A stretch of 12,488 bases of DNA from contig JAZSHF010000042.1 in assembly GCA_045533115.1 (NCBI GenBank), forward strand, positions 1 to 12,488, given 5' to 3'. A program made the position numbers and the translations under genes. Below the pieces are notes generated by a model. That model was not told where the DNA came from, did no database searches, and saw only the letters and a list, made by a program, of their open reading frames with translations. How positions within the stretch are numbered: position 1 is the first letter of the stretch; every line of letters begins with the position of its first letter. This document shows, one piece after another, positions 7,680 to 12,488 of this stretch. The DNA is from Colimorpha_A sp045533115. GTDB taxonomy: Bacteria > Bacillota > Clostridia > Oscillospirales > CAG-272.

Positions 7680-7705
7680 GCCCCTGCTTCGGCAGGTGCT
7701 TTTTT
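7680..7705 (+). terminator. Second tandem terminator, TTCG loop
   Basis: GCCCCTGC (7680-7687), TTCG (7688-7691) and GCAGGTGC (7692-7699) pair with a single C/T mismatch, followed by six T at 7700-7705. The last T is also part of the stop codon (TCA on the plus strand) of the converging sigG fragment. The minus-strand reading has no T run, so this pair would not efficiently stop sigG transcripts. Confidence 0.8.
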
Positions 7706-8010
7706 CATAACGGAATATTCATCGGCACGGCATAGGTGGAAAATTTGACGTCGAGATCGATATTGAAGTTATCAACGGCTTTAATAAGGCCGACGCAGCC
7801 TACCTGAAACAGGTCGTCGACGTTTTCCTTCCTATTTGTAAACCTTTGTACTATACTCAGCACTAAACGCAGGTTTCCGTCTATCAGCATCCGCCTTGCT
7901 TCTCCGTCTCCCTTCTTGCTTTTTAGGAGCAATTCCCTTTTCTCTTCATCGCTTAACGTCGGCAGATTTGCCGTATTTACTCCGCAAATTTCAACCTTAC
8001 TGTAATACAT
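7705..8010 (-). pseudogene. sigG: Truncated sporulation sigma factor SigG (N-terminal ~97 residues)
   Basis: A 101-residue frame whose first 97 residues match the start of RNA polymerase sigma-G, the late forespore factor: VEICGVNTANLPTLSDEEKR (6-25), ARRMLIDGNLRLVLSIVQRF (38-57), NVDDLFQVGCVGLIKAVDNF (63-82) and VKFSTYAVPM (88-97). Full-length SigG is about 257 residues and continues IIGEIRRYLRDNN; here it reads NIPL and stops. Homology therefore ends near base 7720, and no continuation is recognisable in the next 80 bases in any frame. What remains covers regions 1.2 to about 2.2, the core-polymerase-binding part; -10 recognition (2.3/2.4) and regions 3-4 are gone. The surviving part has no stop or frameshift. 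ATG 8010 is supported by GGAGGAG (8021-8015). It lacks the usual spoIIGA-sigE neighbours. It may be a decayed gene, a truncated duplicate, a split gene, or an assembly join. Confidence 0.85.
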
Positions 8011-8059
8011 AAAACTCCTCCGCATCGTACTGTTTTAAGTATTGACGCGAAGGAGTTTT
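8011..8059 (-). promoter_or_regulatory. Hairpin burying the sigG-fragment ribosome binding site; terminator-like
   Basis: Plus-strand AAAACTCCTCCGC (8011-8023) is the reverse complement of GCGAAGGAGTTTT (8047-8059) at 12 of 13 positions; the odd one gives a G-U pair in the minus-strand RNA. The 3' arm of that RNA contains the Shine-Dalgarno GGAGGAG of the sigG fragment and ends TTTT just before its ATG. It could act as the terminator of the ACT-DUF711 operon, as a block on sigG translation, or both. The pairing is seen; the role is inference. Confidence 0.55.
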
Positions 8060-8093
8060 TCTTATGCATATATTGATTTTCAGGGAAAATTTG

Positions 8094-9452
8094 TCAGTTC
8101 TTCAAGCTATGTATCGGCGCGGGGATACGTCCGCCGCGTGCGATAAATTTCTGACAGGAATAGGGATTTACGTTTATTATCGGAGCATAGCCGAGAAGAC
8201 CTCCGAAGCTGACTGTTTCACCGACGTCCTTGCCCTCAACGGGGATTATGCGGACAGCCGTTGTTTTGGTATTGGCAACGCCTATCGATATCTCGTCTGC
8301 AATTATTCCGCTTATCGTATCTGCCGACGTGTCGCCCGATACTGCGATCATATCGAGTCCGACCGAGCATACTGCCGTCATCGCCTCGAGCTTTTCAATC
8401 GTGAGTGCGCCCTTTGCGACTGCGTCTATCATTCCCGCGTCCTCGGATACGGGGATAAATGCTCCCGAAAGTCCGCCTACGAAGCTGGACGCCATTACAC
8501 CGCCTTTTTTGACCGCATCATTAAGAAGCGCAAGCGCGGCTGTCGTGCCGGGAGCGCCGACCGATTCGAGCCCCATTCCCTCGAGAATGTGTGCGACCGA
8601 GTCGCCTATTGCGGGGGTCGGTGCAAGTGAAAGGTCTACGATACCGAACGGCACGCCGAGTCGGCTTGACGCTTCACAAGCAACGAGCTGTCCCATACGG
8701 GTTATCTTGAACGCCGTCTTTTTGATAAGATCGGCAAGCTCGGAGAAAGAGCAGTCGCCCGCGCGCTTTATAGCGCTTGAAACAACGCCCGGCCCCGACA
8801 CGCCGACGTTAATTACGGTCTCGGGCTCGCCTACGCCGTGGAACGCGCCTGCCATGAAGGGGTTATCCTCGGGCGCGTTTGCGAATACGACGAATTTTGC
8901 GCATCCGATAGATTCTCTGTCAGCAGTCAAAGACGCGGTTTTCTTTATTATATGTCCCATTCGCGCGACGGCATCCATATTGATACCCGCTTTTGTCGAC
9001 GCAACGTTGACCGACGAGCAGACGCGCTCTGTTTCGTTAAGCGCGTAGGGGATAACGTTAAGCAGGCGGTCTGCGCCCTTCGTCATTCCCTTCTGCACGA
9101 GAGCTGAATAACCGCCAATAAAGTTTACGCCGAGATCACGTGCCGCGCGGTCAAGCGTTTTTGCGAGCTTCAGATAGCCGTCCTCGGAGATATCTCCGCC
9201 GACAAGGGATATTGGTGTTATAGAAATTCTTTTGTTGATTATCGGGATACCGTACTGCTTTTCGATATCGCAGGCTGTCGGAACGAGCTTTTCTGCGGTT
9301 CTTGTGATCTTATCGTAGACCTTGGCACAGAGCTTGTCTTCGTCCTCACTTACACAATCGTATAGCGAGATTCCCATCGTTACAGTTCTTATATCAAGGT
9401 TTTCCTCACGGATCATATTGATCGTTTCGAGGATATTTTTCATATCTATCAT
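8094..9452 (-). CDS. UPF0210/DUF711 'PFL family' protein
   Basis: A 452-residue cytoplasmic protein of the UPF0210 (DUF711) family, matching the usual length of about 450. Recognisable stretches are IRMVREEN-like IREENLDIRTVTMGISLYDC near residues 15-34, GGDISEDGYLKLAKTLDRAA, NFIGGYSALVQKG, NVGVSGPGVV, FGIVDLSLAPTPAIGDSVA and the C-terminal GGRIPAPIHSLKN. The family is called PFL-like for fold resemblance to pyruvate formate-lyase; its reaction is not established and I assign none. I chose ATG 9452 because GAGGTGGG (9464-9457) sits 4 bases upstream; GTG 9461 overlaps that site. It follows the ACT-domain gene by 10 bases, a pairing conserved in many Bacillota (for example in pneumococci), so a common, perhaps amino-acid-sensing, function is likely. 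Confidence 0.92.
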   Translation of the reverse strand: MIDMKNILETINMIREENLDIRTVTMGISLYDCVSEDEDKLCAKVYDKITRTAEKLVPTACDIEKQYGIPIINKRISITPISLVGGDISEDGYLKLAKTLDRAARDLGVNFIGGYSALVQKGMTKGADRLLNVIPYALNETERVCSSVNVASTKAGINMDAVARMGHIIKKTASLTADRESIGCAKFVVFANAPEDNPFMAGAFHGVGEPETVINVGVSGPGVVSSAIKRAGDCSFSELADLIKKTAFKITRMGQLVACEASSRLGVPFGIVDLSLAPTPAIGDSVAHILEGMGLESVGAPGTTAALALLNDAVKKGGVMASSFVGGLSGAFIPVSEDAGMIDAVAKGALTIEKLEAMTAVCSVGLDMIAVSGDTSADTISGIIADEISIGVANTKTTAVRIIPVEGKDVGETVSFGGLLGYAPIINVNPYSCQKFIARGGRIPAPIHSLKN

Positions 9453-9462
9453 TGAGCCCACC

Positions 9463-9732
9463 TCAGATACTGTGCATTGAATTGAAAATGTCCTCGTGCA
9501 TCGTATGTATAACGAGTCCGTTTTCCTCGCCGAGCGCCGACATTGTGTCTATAAACGATGCAAACGGCACCGTCAGGGTGCTTATATCAACGATCATTAT
9601 CATCGCGAAATATTCGCTTAATACCGACTGCGAAATATCAACGATATTCGCCTTATATTCTGCGCAAGCGGCACTAACCTTTGCGATAATGCCCATACTG
9701 TCGCGGCCTGTTACCGAAATTACTGCTTTCAT
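9463..9732 (-). CDS. ACT-domain protein, UPF0237 family
   Basis: An 89-residue single ACT domain: MKAVISVTGRDSMGIIAKVS at 1-20 (strand, ligand-loop, helix), NIVDISQSVLSEYFAMIMIVDI at 26-47 and a final strand near 76-84. ACT domains bind amino acids or other small ligands and usually dimerise; relatives include the GcvR-type regulators. The ligand cannot be read from the sequence. ATG 9732 is preceded by GGAGGA (9742-9737); an in-frame ATG at 9771 would fall in the promoter region and is not family-like. Its stop codon overlaps the ribosome binding site of the downstream UPF0210 gene, so the two are probably co-translated. Confidence 0.92.
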   Translation of the reverse strand: MKAVISVTGRDSMGIIAKVSAACAEYKANIVDISQSVLSEYFAMIMIVDISTLTVPFASFIDTMSALGEENGLVIHTMHEDIFNSMHSI

Positions 9733-9759
9733 AACGTCCTCCAAAAATTTTATACATTC

Positions 9760-9788
9760 ATGATACTCCATTCGGAGAAAAAAATCAA
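9760..9788 (-). promoter_or_regulatory. Possible promoter of the ACT-UPF0210 operon
   Basis: TTGATT (9788-9783), a 17-base spacer and TATCAT (9765-9760) on the minus strand; both hexamers have two mismatches. The -35 overlaps the stop codon of the upstream RNA methyltransferase gene. I see no terminator between the two genes, so read-through from upstream is also possible. Confidence 0.35.
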
Positions 9789-10564
9789 TAGTTTTTCTGT
9801 CTTAAAACCTCAAAACCTATGACGGTTGCTGCGGATGCCGCGGAGAGTGCCGCATCAAAGCCCCGCCCGTATTCGATCCTCACTATGCTGTCGGCTTTTT
9901 CGAGGATTGAGCGCGATATTCCGCGCTTTTCTCCGCCGATAACGAGGAGTATTGGGCGTGTAAGATCGGCTTCGTATATAGGAACCGAATTTTCTATATC
10001 GGCACAGACGATATTATATCCTTTACTTTTGAAAACGTCAACTGCATTTTCGAAAGTTTCGTCGGAATACACGTCAATAAGCTCCGATGCACCCGCCGAT
10101 GCACGGCAAACGACGCCCGCCGCGCTCATCCAATTACGCTTCCCGAGAAGAACTCCGTCAGCACCTGCTGCATACAGAGAGCGGAGCGCGTAGCCGAAAT
10201 TATACGGATCCTCGATGCCCTCTATCATAACGAAAAAGCCGTTATCCTTTATACGTGTAGGATCTGTGGTCAGGAGCGTTCTGTCGGTACAATCGGCAAT
10301 TATACCGCCGTGAGTATTGCCCGTTGCAATTTCGTCGATAACTTCAGGCTCCGTAAGCTTGATATCAAAACCGAGCTCCTCGCTTCTGTGCATAAGCCAC
10401 GAAAGCTCCTTCTTCTCCTTTTTGGCGCGTTCGGTGGAATAATAGACGGTATTTATCCGTCTGTCGTTCTTACTTTCGTTTACGCAAACCGAAATAAGTG
10501 CTCGAAGTGATACTATTCCCTCGAAAAAATTGCTTTTTCCAAACCTTGAATATTCTTTCTTCAT
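9785..10564 (-). CDS. SpoU (TrmH) family RNA 2'-O-methyltransferase
   Basis: A 259-residue SAM-dependent RNA ribose methyltransferase of the knotted SPOUT fold. Residues about 11-90 resemble the L30e-like substrate-binding domain (FFEGIVSLRALISV...RRINTVYY). Catalytic motif 1 is IEGIEDPYNFGYALRS (114-129) with N122 and R128; motif 2 is LLVIGGEKRGIS (206-217) with E212; motif 3 is FDAALSAASAATVIGFEVLRQ (236-256). In motif 3 the usual SLNVS Asn appears as Ser241, a notable change near the cofactor knot. The target, 23S rRNA or tRNA, cannot be told. ATG 10564 overlaps the stop of the upstream surface-protein gene (ATGA), and GGAG sits at 10573-10570, so translation is probably coupled. Confidence 0.9.
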   Translation of the reverse strand: MKKEYSRFGKSNFFEGIVSLRALISVCVNESKNDRRINTVYYSTERAKKEKKELSWLMHRSEELGFDIKLTEPEVIDEIATGNTHGGIIADCTDRTLLTTDPTRIKDNGFFVMIEGIEDPYNFGYALRSLYAAGADGVLLGKRNWMSAAGVVCRASAGASELIDVYSDETFENAVDVFKSKGYNIVCADIENSVPIYEADLTRPILLVIGGEKRGISRSILEKADSIVRIEYGRGFDAALSAASAATVIGFEVLRQKNY

Positions 10565-12156
10565 TTTGTCTCCGTTTGACGACACAGCTTCTTTTTGTCA
10601 AAATAGCGAATAACGAAAACTATCACCGCAGTTACAAGCGGATATGCGAAAGCTACGCAGATAACCGTCGTAAGCGTTTTCGAAACCGATGCGGGTGCTT
10701 TCTCGAGAATCCCGTTATGCGAAAGAACGAGCCCGCTATCGGAAGCGTGAAGCATAAAGCGCTTGCCAACGTTGACTTCGCCCTTTATATCAAGAATTTT
10801 GTCACCGCTCGAATGCGAGTAGGTATATTTTCCGTCACTGAAAACACCGCACGATACAGAGACCGGCTTCTTGCTATATTCCCAGTTTTCAGCTACAACG
10901 ATCGAATGCTTATTTTCGGGTGTCAGCACGACGAAGATATCGTCTCCCTTTTCGCAGTATCCCATACCGGTAAGGACGACCTTGCCGTGATTCAATATAC
11001 CATCTGCCACCTGCGCCTTATTGGAATAGATTCCAGCGCCGAGATTATAGGTTCCGAGGTTATATACTCCTCCGCCGTATACGGCTTCCCCAAGATTGAC
11101 GGCACCTGACGACTGTGTGAAGATTCCAAGCTCGTCGTTATATATGTTTCCGCCCTTTTCAGTTGCCGTTCCGCTGACGGCAGCAAAGTTCTCGCCCGTC
11201 GTTGCATTACCGCTGTTATATATATTCCCGCCGTTTTTTGCCGAATTGTCGGTGACGACCCAGCCCGAAAGCTCAAGCTCGGACGAGCTGAATATTCCGC
11301 CGCCGTCGCCGTTTTCTGCCTTATTGTTATTTATCGCGCCGCCCGATATAACAGTCTTTCCGCTGTTATAAAGGGCTCCGCCCTTGCTTGCCGAGCATTC
11401 GGTCACAGTCGCGCCCTTATACTGCATTTCGCCTGCATTGAATATCGCGCCGCCGTTTGTTGCCTTGCAACCGGAAATCTTCATTCCGACGAGAGTGGAT
11501 TTGCCTTCTGTATATACTGCTCCGCCGTGATTTGCCGAGCAGTTTTCGATATATCCCGAGGCAAGCGTCAGCTCTCCGTCGCTGTAAATTGCCCCGCCCG
11601 ACGAGGAAGCTCGGCAGTTTTCGATCTCGCCGCCGTACATAGTAAATTCGCCCTCGTTATATACAGCCGCACCGGACACGCTCGTCACCGCGTTCTTGAT
11701 AACGACCGAGGTGTGCATTTCGAGCTTCGCTCCCTGCTCGACTCTGAATATGCTTCCCTCACGGACGGTGTTGCCGCCGTCAAAAACGAGGTCGGATTTG
11801 TTTTCAATGGCGGTAGGGTCGCCGAGAGTCAGCACCGTTCCTTCTCCAGATAATACGAAAAGGTCGCCGTCAAAGTCGCCCTTAATGCTTGCACCTTCGC
11901 CAATGATTGTATAGGTTCCCGACGTTATATTTACGCTTGACGAAAGAACAACGTCTTTGATAACGGATATAACGCCGTTTTGATAGGTGATCCCGTTTCC
12001 GCCGAGCGCAGAAATCAGCTCGTCTACCGTAGTTACGTTACCGCCGGGGGCGTTTGCTGCCAATGCGGTGAGCGGTTCGTCTGCAAACGAAGCAAAAGGA
12101 ATTACCGACATAATTAAAAGCGATACGGTAAGTATCGAAAAAAGTTTTTTGAACAT
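10561..12156 (-). CDS. Secreted, membrane-anchored beta-helix repeat protein (GGAIYN repeats)
   Basis: A 531-residue surface protein. A signal peptide is clear (MFKKLFSILTVSLLIMSVIP, likely cut after SFA near residue 25). Residues about 160-390 hold nine turns of a right-handed parallel beta-helix of the chlamydial-Pmp/polymorphic-repeat kind, with cores GAAVYN 162, GGAIYS 187, GGAVYT 211, GGAIFN 235, GGALYN 259, GGGIFS 285, GGNIYN 309, GGNIYN 335 and GGGVYN 361, spaced 24-26 residues. Cysteines recur one per turn at 181, 206, 230 and 254. A non-repetitive region (about 391-490) precedes a membrane helix at about 495-517 and a basic tail (RYFDKKKLCR), which fits a membrane anchor rather than an LPXTG wall anchor. 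Such folds serve in adhesion or polysaccharide binding; the role here is unknown. The start is ATG 12156 with GGAGG at 12166-12162. Confidence 0.9.
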   Translation of the reverse strand: MFKKLFSILTVSLLIMSVIPFASFADEPLTALAANAPGGNVTTVDELISALGGNGITYQNGVISVIKDVVLSSSVNITSGTYTIIGEGASIKGDFDGDLFVLSGEGTVLTLGDPTAIENKSDLVFDGGNTVREGSIFRVEQGAKLEMHTSVVIKNAVTSVSGAAVYNEGEFTMYGGEIENCRASSSGGAIYSDGELTLASGYIENCSANHGGAVYTEGKSTLVGMKISGCKATNGGAIFNAGEMQYKGATVTECSASKGGALYNSGKTVISGGAINNNKAENGDGGGIFSSSELELSGWVVTDNSAKNGGNIYNSGNATTGENFAAVSGTATEKGGNIYNDELGIFTQSSGAVNLGEAVYGGGVYNLGTYNLGAGIYSNKAQVADGILNHGKVVLTGMGYCEKGDDIFVVLTPENKHSIVVAENWEYSKKPVSVSCGVFSDGKYTYSHSSGDKILDIKGEVNVGKRFMLHASDSGLVLSHNGILEKAPASVSKTLTTVICVAFAYPLVTAVIVFVIRYFDKKKLCRQTETK

Positions 12157-12182
12157 ATAAACCTCCGGTAAATTATGAGTAT

Positions 12183-12211
12183 ATTATACCATTATTTACC
12201 CATAATGTCAA
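12183..12211 (-). promoter_or_regulatory. Exact-consensus sigma-A promoter of the surface-protein operon
   Basis: Minus strand: TTGACA (12211-12206), a 17-base spacer and TATAAT (12188-12183), preceded by TG for an extended -10 (TGGTATAAT). Transcription should start near 12176, about 20 bases before the ATG. Confidence 0.92.
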
Positions 12212-12250
12212 AGGATAAGTCCTTTTTTAACAAGTAAATTCAGCGTAGCT

Positions 12251-12286
12251 CAATTAAATTAACAATTCATTAACCAATTCCGCTAA
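12251..12286 (+). repeat. AT-rich tandem direct repeats upstream of the PEP carboxykinase -10 box
   Basis: Three units of 12 bases start CAATT at 12251, 12263 and 12275. The best match is ATTAACAATTC (12258-12268) followed directly by ATTAACCAATTC (12269-12280). They cover the -35 zone of the promoter, so they may be an operator or activator site; no regulator family is recognised. Confidence 0.45.
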
Positions 12287-12300
12287 AAAAGGTGTATAAT
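12270..12300 (+). promoter_or_regulatory. Promoter of the PEP carboxykinase gene
   Basis: An exact TATAAT lies at 12295-12300. The best -35 is poor: TTAACC (12270-12275) at a 19-base spacing. A perfect -10 with a weak -35 next to direct repeats suggests an activator-dependent promoter. Transcription would begin near 12307, giving a leader of about 80 bases. Confidence 0.6.
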
Positions 12301-12310
12301 TAAAATGGGG

Positions 12311-12367
12311 GAAGATGGTAATTCCATCTTCTTACAAGTATTGATCTGTGGAATTAAATTATCAATA
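12311..12367 (+). promoter_or_regulatory. Structured 5' leader with two hairpins ahead of PEP carboxykinase
   Basis: GAAGATGG (12311-12318) pairs perfectly with CCATCTTC (12324-12331) around TAATT, close to the predicted 5' end. A second stem pairs TATTGAT (12339-12345) with ATCAATA (12361-12367). Neither is followed by a T run, so they are not terminators. They may stabilise the mRNA or bind a regulator; no known riboswitch class is recognised. Confidence 0.5.
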
Positions 12368-12388
12368 TCATAAAGGAGACAACCCAAA

Positions 12389-12488
12389 ATGACTAAGAAT
12401 GTTCATGTTTTAAGCTGGATCGACGAGATGGCTGCTATGACTCAGCCTGACAAGATCGTCTGGATCGACGGTTCCGAGGAACAGGCAG
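12389..12488 (+). CDS. pckG: Phosphoenolpyruvate carboxykinase (GTP), N-terminal fragment
   Basis: Only the first 33 residues are in the window; the frame is still open at the last base. They begin MTKNVHVLSWIDEMAAMTQP and continue DKIVWIDGSEEQ, the conserved N-terminus of GTP-dependent PEP carboxykinase, which interconverts oxaloacetate and phosphoenolpyruvate. The ATP-type enzyme (PckA) has an unrelated N-terminus. ATG 12389 follows AAGGAG (12373-12378) by 10 bases. It is divergent from the surface-protein operon across a 232-base gap that contains both promoters. Confidence 0.88.
   Translation, partial: MTKNVHVLSWIDEMAAMTQPDKIVWIDGSEEQA

Noticed and set aside
8011..8059. Invertible switch flanked by inverted repeats
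   Set aside because: The interval between the arms is only 23 bases, too short for known recombinase-inverted promoters, and no recombinase gene is nearby.
8025..8075. Forespore-type (sigma-F/G) promoter in front of the sigG fragment, GCATA and AATACTTA on the minus strand
   Set aside because: The spacing (19) and the -10 match are both poor, so I cannot support it as a promoter.
8064..8630. 188-codon plus-strand frame opposite the UPF0210 gene, preceded by GAAGGAG and ATG
   Set aside because: It is antisense to a well-conserved gene, its sequence has no family character, and the ribosome-binding-like GAAGGAG is explained as the mirror arm of the hairpin at 8011-8059.
8230..9048. 272-codon plus-strand frame
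   Set aside because: It is a long open frame caused by the composition of the UPF0210 gene on the opposite strand; it is Ser/Thr/Ala-rich with no recognisable domain.
10498..11109. 203-codon plus-strand frame
   Set aside because: It lies opposite the surface-protein and methyltransferase genes; the composition is low in family-like motifs and there is no ribosome binding site. It is a shadow frame.
10561..12156. Tandem DNA repeats within the surface-protein gene as a CRISPR array or satellite
   Set aside because: The periodicity of about 72 bases is coding (24-residue beta-helix turns) and the DNA units are too diverged for CRISPR repeats.
12210..12228. Plus-strand hairpin AAAGGA-TAAG-TCCTTT followed by T, terminator-like
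   Set aside because: The stem is only 6 bp of mostly A-T pairs, and no plus-strand transcript is expected to reach it; it overlaps the -35 of the surface-protein promoter.

Overview
The window reads as chromosomal DNA of a Clostridia-type Bacillota (Firmicutes) bacterium of middling GC, possibly an uncultured gut or rumen lineage. The evidence is a forespore sigma-G fragment, a LysM-GH18 cortex-lytic-type enzyme, a DUF624 protein, GTP-type PEP carboxykinase, strong AGGAGG-type ribosome binding sites and textbook sigma-A promoters. No rRNA, tRNA, CRISPR array, IS element or transposase is visible. Coding density is high and no gene-free gap reaches 300 bases; the longest, 12157-12388, is a divergent promoter region.

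Layout. 2-1321 (+): 3' part of glnS, ending at a strong terminator followed by a short GC-rich palindromic repeat. 1413-2681 (-): LysM-GH18 hydrolase with its own sigma-A-type promoter. 2841-4436 (+): two membrane proteins, the second of the DUF624/YesL family, closed by a terminator. 4484-7002 (+): RluA-type pseudouridine synthase overlapping a full-length apolipoprotein N-acyltransferase (lnt). 7046-7639 (+): DUF308/HdeD-like membrane protein with a strong promoter inside the end of lnt, followed by two tandem terminators. 7705-8010 (-): the first ~97 residues of sporulation sigma factor SigG, cut off before the DNA-reading regions. 8094-9732 (-): ACT-domain protein plus UPF0210/DUF711 protein, a known conserved pair. 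9785-12156 (-): SpoU-family RNA methyltransferase translationally coupled to a secreted, membrane-anchored beta-helix repeat protein driven by an exact consensus promoter. 12389-12488 (+): start of GTP-dependent PEP carboxykinase behind a structured leader.

How it fits together. Most genes are housekeeping: aminoacylation, rRNA/RNA modification, lipoprotein maturation, gluconeogenesis. They are mixed with envelope proteins of unknown role. Two items suggest a sporulation programme that has been lost or rewired: sigG survives only as a clean 5' fragment, and the cortex-lytic-type hydrolase has a vegetative-looking promoter. The oddest spot is 7700-8060, where the sigG fragment lies between tandem terminators and a 13-bp hairpin that buries its own Shine-Dalgarno sequence. 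I see no defence, secretion or biosynthetic cluster here. The best candidates for something undescribed are the truncated sigma factor with its hairpin and the beta-helix/methyltransferase pair.
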